Below, in pieces: positions 31,062 through 34,903 of a stretch of DNA of 34,903 nucleotides. A model generated the notes under the pieces. It ran no database searches. It saw nothing but the letters and a program-made list of their open reading frames with translations, and was not told the origin of the DNA. This DNA is from Eubacterium ramulus (GTDB lineage Bacteria; Bacillota; Clostridia; Lachnospirales; Lachnospiraceae): NCBI RefSeq assembly GCF_003122485.1, contig NZ_JRFU01000049.1, forward strand, positions 1 to 34,903, given 5' to 3'. Within the stretch, counting starts at the first letter, position 1, and each line of letters opens with the position of its first letter. A program made the position numbers and the translations under genes.

Positions 31062-32243
31062 ATGGCAAAAGATCCAATTAAAAAAGCAGAAAACGGCACT
31101 TATTATTTTCGAGCCAATCTCGGATATCATCCTGTAACCGGAAAACAGATTCAAAAATACCGCAGCGGATTCTCAACAAAAAAAGAAGCCCGTGCCGAGT
31201 ATTCCAAATTGATTCTTGCATCAACGGAAGAATTAGCTGATAAGAAGGAAGACATTACCTTCAAAAAGTTTATTGAAGAAATCTATCTTCCGTGGTACAA
31301 AACTCAGGTGAAAGAAAGTACCTACAAGAATCGTTACTCGACCATTCAAAAACACTTTGCCTATTTCTACAAGAAGAAAGTGTCCGAAATAGAAGCGATA
31401 AATGTACAGACCTGGCAGCTCAAGTTGGCAAAACAATTCAGTCCAAACTATGTACGCATTGTTCAGGGAATGTTATGTTTAGCTTTTGACCGGGCGATTA
31501 TCCTCGGACTTGCAAAGAAGAATCCTGCCCGCATGATCGGCAATATCAAATCTAAAAAAGTAAAGATCGACTTCTGGACTTTGGAGGAGTTTCAGAAGGT
31601 AATATCCCTGCTGTACAAAGGTGACTACTACGAGCACTATCTCTTCATCTCGTTCTGGCTTTTATTTATGACTGGAATGCGTATTGGAGAGGCTGCCGCC
31701 TTACAGTGGGATGATATTGATTTTGAAACAGGTATGCTGATTATTAGTAAAACACTGTACTATAAAACAATGAATGACTACAAATTCGTTGAACCTAAGA
31801 CGCAGGCAAGCAACCGTACCATTTATATTGATGCTGATACCATCAAGGAATTACAAGAATGGAAGGCGGTTCAGGCAAAGGTTTTACCAAATTGTGGATT
31901 CGTCCTGAGTTATAACAGTACACCCACCAGCAAAACAACACTTCCAAGAGCATTGGAGAAATTGGCAAATTTAGCTGGTGTTCACAGAATCAAAATTCAT
32001 GCCCTGAGACATTCGCATGCTTCCCTGCTTATCAGCATGGGCGAAAATCCACTGCTGATTAAAGAGCGTCTTGGACATGAAAAAATACAGACGACACTAG
32101 GAACTTATGGTCATCTGTATCCAAACACCAATATTGAGATTGCAAAGAAGCTGACCGGGGTTCTCAGCTACCAGTCAGCTTCTCAAAGTATTGCTAATTA
32201 TACCAGTAATCAGCATACTGCAATGTATCACAAAGAAATATAA
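31062..32243 (+). CDS. int: Tyrosine integrase of the outer guaA element
   Basis: A 393-aa protein with an N-terminal arm-binding domain (YFRANLGYHPVTGKQIQKYR), SAM-like core-binding domain and C-terminal catalytic domain: Arg in TGMRIGEAAALQWDDIDF, then HALRHSHASL, GHEKIQ and the tyrosine in LGTYGHLYP. TAAGGAG precedes ATG 31062. Its stop is 78 bp from the end of guaA, the inferred attachment gene. It is clearly distinct from the IME integrase at 18192. Confidence 0.93.
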   Translation: MAKDPIKKAENGTYYFRANLGYHPVTGKQIQKYRSGFSTKKEARAEYSKLILASTEELADKKEDITFKKFIEEIYLPWYKTQVKESTYKNRYSTIQKHFAYFYKKKVSEIEAINVQTWQLKLAKQFSPNYVRIVQGMLCLAFDRAIILGLAKKNPARMIGNIKSKKVKIDFWTLEEFQKVISLLYKGDYYEHYLFISFWLLFMTGMRIGEAAALQWDDIDFETGMLIISKTLYYKTMNDYKFVEPKTQASNRTIYIDADTIKELQEWKAVQAKVLPNCGFVLSYNSTPTSKTTLPRALEKLANLAGVHRIKIHALRHSHASLLISMGENPLLIKERLGHEKIQTTLGTYGHLYPNTNIEIAKKLTGVLSYQSASQSIANYTSNQHTAMYHKEI

Positions 32244-32282
32244 AAATGCAATGATAATGCAATTTCAAACACCCAAAGCCGC

Positions 32283-32307
32283 AAAGCCCCGTGGTTACGG
32301 GCTTTGT
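32283..32307. repeat. Inverted repeat between integrase and guaA
   Basis: CAAAGCCC and GGGCTTTG around a 9-base loop. Neither side has a clear T tract. It could serve as a weak two-way terminator for the convergent genes or lie within the right attachment region. Confidence 0.55.
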
Positions 32308-32320
32308 AGCCCAGCGTCAA

Positions 32321-33865
32321 CTATTCAAACTCAATCGTTCCAGGTGGTTTACTCGTCAAATCATAGAATACACGATTTACACCCTTCACCTCATTAATAA
32401 TTCTGCTCATCACCTTATTTAGAACCTCATAAGGAATCTCTGCAGCTTCTGCCGTCATAAAGTCAATCGTCTTTACAGCACGAAGTGCAACGGCATAATC
32501 ATAAGTTCTCTCATCACCCATAACACCAACAGAACGCATATTTGTCAGTGCTGCGAAGTACTGGTTGATATCCTGATCCAGTCCGGCTTTTGCAATCTCT
32601 TCTCTGTAAATTGCATCTGCATCCTGAACGATACGAACCTTATCTTCGGTAACTTCGCCGATGATACGGATACCAAGTCCCGGTCCCGGGAACGGCTGAC
32701 GGAATACCAGTCTCTCCGGAATTCCAAGCTCCAGTCCGGCTTTACGAACCTCGTCTTTGAACAGGTCACGCAACGGCTCAATGATTTCTTTGAAATCTAC
32801 ATACTCAGGAAGTCCACCTACATTGTGGTGAGATTTGATAACTGCAGACTCACCGCCCAGACCACTCTCTACAACGTCTGGATAAATAGTTCCCTGTGCC
32901 AGGAAATCAACGGCACCGATTTTCTTTGCTTCCTCTTCGAAAATACGGATGAACTCTTCACCGATAATTTTACGTTTTGCTTCCGGCTCTGTTACTCCAG
33001 CAAGTTTGTCATAATATCTCTGCTGTGCATTAACGCGAATGAAGTTCAGATCAAACTGTCCTTCCGGTCCGAATACAGCTTCTACCTCATCACCTTCATC
33101 TTTACGAAGCAGACCGTGATCTACGAATACACAAGTCAGCTGTTTTCCGATTGCTCTGGAGAGAAGTCCTGCTGCAACAGAAGAATCTACACCACCGGAT
33201 AATGCAAGAAGTACACGTCCATCACCTACTTTTGCACGGATATCTTTGATGGTGTTTTCTACAAATGCATCCATCTTCCAGTCACCGGCACATCCACATA
33301 CTTCATATACAAAGTTAGAAAGCATTGTCTTACCTTCTACTGTGTGAAGTACTTCCGGATGGAACTGAATTGCATACAATTTTTTCTCCTCATATTCTGC
33401 TGCTGCCACCGGACAGTCTGCAGTGTGAGCAGTAATCGTAAATCCCGGAGCTGTTTTTGAAATATAATCAAAATGACTCATCCAGCAGATAGTGGATGGA
33501 GATACGTTGTGGAATAATTTGGAACTGTTCTCCACAAATACCTCTGTTTTACCATACTCACGCACCTCGGCGCGCTCTACTTTTCCGCCTAAAATATGCT
33601 GCATCAGCTGTGCACCATAGCAAAGACCAAGTACCGGGATTCCAAGTTCAAACAGCTCTTTTGTATAAGTCGGTGAATCCGCTTCGTAGCAGCTGTTCGG
33701 TCCTCCGGTCAGAATGATTCCCTTTGGATTCATAGCTTTGATCTTTTCGATATCAGTCTTATAGGAATAAATCTCGCAGTACACGTTGCACTCACGGACA
33801 CGTCGTGCCACAAGCTGGTTGTACTGACCGCCGAAATCAATCACTATGACAGTTTCTCTGTTCAT
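32321..33865 (-). CDS. guaA: GMP synthase (glutamine-hydrolysing)
   Basis: A 514-aa full-length GuaA. The class I glutamine amidotransferase domain has ILTGGPNSC, the nucleophile in [10 protein letters not shown] and FHPEV. The ATP pyrophosphatase domain has the PP-loop [15 protein letters not shown]. The dimerisation domain ends KPPGTIEFE. It converts XMP to GMP with ATP and glutamine. GAAGGAGGAAACG precedes ATG 33865. Its 3' end abuts the integrase, and the C terminus is intact, so insertion preserved the reading frame. Confidence 0.97.
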   Translation of the reverse strand: MNRETVIVIDFGGQYNQLVARRVRECNVYCEIYSYKTDIEKIKAMNPKGIILTGGPNSCYEADSPTYTKELFELGIPVLGLCYGAQLMQHILGGKVERAEVREYGKTEVFVENSSKLFHNVSPSTICWMSHFDYISKTAPGFTITAHTADCPVAAAEYEEKKLYAIQFHPEVLHTVEGKTMLSNFVYEVCGCAGDWKMDAFVENTIKDIRAKVGDGRVLLALSGGVDSSVAAGLLSRAIGKQLTCVFVDHGLLRKDEGDEVEAVFGPEGQFDLNFIRVNAQQRYYDKLAGVTEPEAKRKIIGEEFIRIFEEEAKKIGAVDFLAQGTIYPDVVESGLGGESAVIKSHHNVGGLPEYVDFKEIIEPLRDLFKDEVRKAGLELGIPERLVFRQPFPGPGLGIRIIGEVTEDKVRIVQDADAIYREEIAKAGLDQDINQYFAALTNMRSVGVMGDERTYDYAVALRAVKTIDFMTAEAAEIPYEVLNKVMSRIINEVKGVNRVFYDLTSKPPGTIEFE

Positions 33866-34203
33866 TGGATCGTTTCCTCCTTCGCAATAAATTATTTACA
33901 TGTGATATTGATATTCATCATGGCTGATTTCATTTTTTATATATGATTCTATATAATTATATATAAAAAAATTTTTGCCATACATCGACAAAAACGCTTC
34001 GCCATTTCATTCTATTATATATTACTCCCACGCCACTTTACAAGAGGGAAAACGAAAAAATACATTCTCCCACAAAAGCTCTATATATAAGCCATACAAT
34101 AATTGTTACGCCTGTCGTATGATATCCTTATCGTTAAAATCCACATTTCTATATTTCAGACTTAATGCCATACTGATATACGCTCCGATGAATCAAAAAA
34201 ACA
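33866..34203. other. Intergenic region upstream of guaA
   Basis: Very AT-rich (33935-33975 is nearly all A/T). No supportable gene and no purine-riboswitch pattern were seen. The guaA promoter must lie here on the minus strand but no convincing box pair was fixed. Confidence 0.4.
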
Positions 34204-34231
34204 TTGAATCCTTATTTTTTCATAGTATAAT
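34204..34231 (+). promoter_or_regulatory. Nitroreductase promoter
   Basis: TTGAAT (34204-34209), a 16-bp spacer and TATAAT (34226-34231), about 90 bp before the start codon. Confidence 0.7.
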
Positions 34232-34322
34232 AATAGATAGAAAAAACTAATTTTACGGTCAAACTGCATTTTTCATAACAGAATCAATGCAGTAAATTTT
34301 GTTACAGGAGGATGATACTACT

Positions 34323-34853
34323 ATGGAAACATTAAAAACTATGACTTGTCGTAAATCAGTCAGAAGCTACAAAAACACATTATCAGATGCAGATTTACAG
34401 AAAATCCTACTGTCTGCACAGGCAGCACCGATCGGAATGGGAAAATATGATACCATGCATATGACTGTTATCCGCAATGCTGAATTATTACAGGAATTAG
34501 ACCGCAACGGTGCTGATTTTTTTGGTGATCCTTCCACAAAACCACTTTATGGCGCTCCTTGCCTCGTAGTAATTTCCACACCGATTGAAAATCCGGCAAT
34601 GGGTAACGTACAGTACTCCAACGCTGCTATGATGGCTGAGCATATGTGCCTGATGGCTACTGATCTTGGAATCGGAAGCTGCAATATCTGGGGCGCAATC
34701 GCTGCATTAAATGCCAAACCGGAACTGGTTGCAAAACTTGGTCTTCCGGAAGGACATGTTCCATGCTGTGCTGTAACACTTGGCGATACCGATGACACTT
34801 TCCCGGAGCGTGAGATTCCAGCTGATCGTATTGCAGTATCTTACATCGATTAA
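34323..34853 (+). CDS. Nitroreductase family flavoprotein
   Basis: 176 aa from ATG 34323, after AGGAGG. It has the family start (TCRKSVRSYKN, FMN phosphate-binding RxSxR-type), SAQAAPIGMGKYD, NAAMMAEHMCLMATDLGIGS and a C-terminal LPEGHVPCCAVTLGDTDD. Such enzymes use FMN and NAD(P)H to reduce nitro or quinone compounds; the exact substrate is unknown. It belongs to the chromosomal flank. Confidence 0.9.
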   Translation: METLKTMTCRKSVRSYKNTLSDADLQKILLSAQAAPIGMGKYDTMHMTVIRNAELLQELDRNGADFFGDPSTKPLYGAPCLVVISTPIENPAMGNVQYSNAAMMAEHMCLMATDLGIGSCNIWGAIAALNAKPELVAKLGLPEGHVPCCAVTLGDTDDTFPEREIPADRIAVSYID

Positions 34854-34861
34854 TCAAAATT

Positions 34862-34886
34862 CAAGAATGCTCCGGCATTCTTGTTG
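34862..34886 (+). terminator. Hairpin after the nitroreductase gene
   Basis: CAAGAATGC and GCATTCTTG around a short loop (34862-34883), then TTGCG. It is a good stem with a weak T run. Confidence 0.6.
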
Positions 34887-34903
34887 CGAGGTGCGCGTCA
34901 TGC

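Larger units (their letters stand above)
1..32320. mobile_element. Large guaA-associated integrative element (left end outside window)
   Basis: A continuous run of mobile-element genes ends with a tyrosine integrase (31062-32243) whose stop lies 78 bp from the stop codon of guaA. The 3' end of guaA is a known integration target for genomic islands and ICEs. The content fits a plasmid-like ICE: partition genes, a recombination/primase operon, sortase, an accessory DNA ligase, a toxin-antitoxin pair and a serine recombinase. No relaxase or type IV secretion genes for this outer element are visible, so they would have to lie to the left. The right boundary is inferred to be within or just beyond the last codons of guaA (about 32321-32345). 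The attachment repeat cannot be confirmed because the other end is missing. Another element is nested inside at 13297-19564. Confidence 0.75.

Noticed and set aside
33866-34203. Purine riboswitch upstream of guaA
   Set aside because: No purine-aptamer pattern of paired loops was found; the region is simple AT-rich DNA.
1-34903. CRISPR arrays, rRNA or tRNA genes
   Set aside because: No regularly spaced repeat arrays, rRNA-like stretches or tRNA cloverleaf/T-loop patterns were seen.

Overview
The window looks like a low-to-mid GC Clostridia genome, most likely Lachnospiraceae. The gene repertoire is that of a gut Firmicute: a PadR/MATE cassette, Tn916-superfamily modules, a ParM-bearing guaA element and class B sortase. 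Almost everything left of about 32.3 kb belongs to a large integrative element whose tyrosine integrase sits next to the 3' end of guaA. The chromosomal flank follows: guaA and a nitroreductase gene. The left end of the element is outside the window.

Layout. 1-3.9 kb: a plus-strand accessory run with a partial NAD-dependent DNA ligase, a NADAR protein, an LPD11-like protein and an AAA+/DUF4143 ATPase. 4.0-5.9 kb: a minus-strand operon of serine recombinase, DUF5348 protein, unknown protein and HicA/HicB. 6.1-9.4 kb: two stand-alone winged-helix genes and a divergent PadR regulator/MATE efflux pair, bracketed by two copies of the same 31-bp terminator. 9.4-12.2 kb: a Tn916 orf7/orf8-like sigma pair with a terminator in its leader, an XRE regulator, and a ParM/ParR-like segregation pair. 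12.4-20.7 kb: a secreted protein gene, then an ECF sigma/anti-sigma locus. The sigma gene is cut in two by a complete 6.3-kb Tn916/ICEBs1-type mobilizable element (IME).

The IME carries a repressor, a DUF961-like protein, a NicK/Orf20-type relaxase with a recognisable oriT, an excisionase and an integrase. It has no mating-pore genes. Its cargo is a secreted papain-like (C10-like) protease overlapped by a small membrane-anchored protein. Removing it together with one 6-base coupling sequence would give an open sigma reading frame of 198 codons.

21.3-29.7 kb: a minus-strand operon of DUF932-like protein, YqaJ-type exonuclease, RecD2-like helicase, putative annealing protein, CHC2 primase, class B sortase and an unknown protein. 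It is read from a TTGACA-N17-TAGTAT promoter through a structured leader with two consecutive intrinsic terminators. 29.7-32.3 kb: a Cys-rich small protein, an XRE regulator with an ATTACGG operator array, a structured non-coding stretch, a DUF3173 protein and the outer integrase.

The most notable observations are the sigma gene interrupted by a mobilizable element with protease cargo, the tandem-terminator leader, and the ligase/NADAR group. All calls come from reading the sequence; no database search was run.
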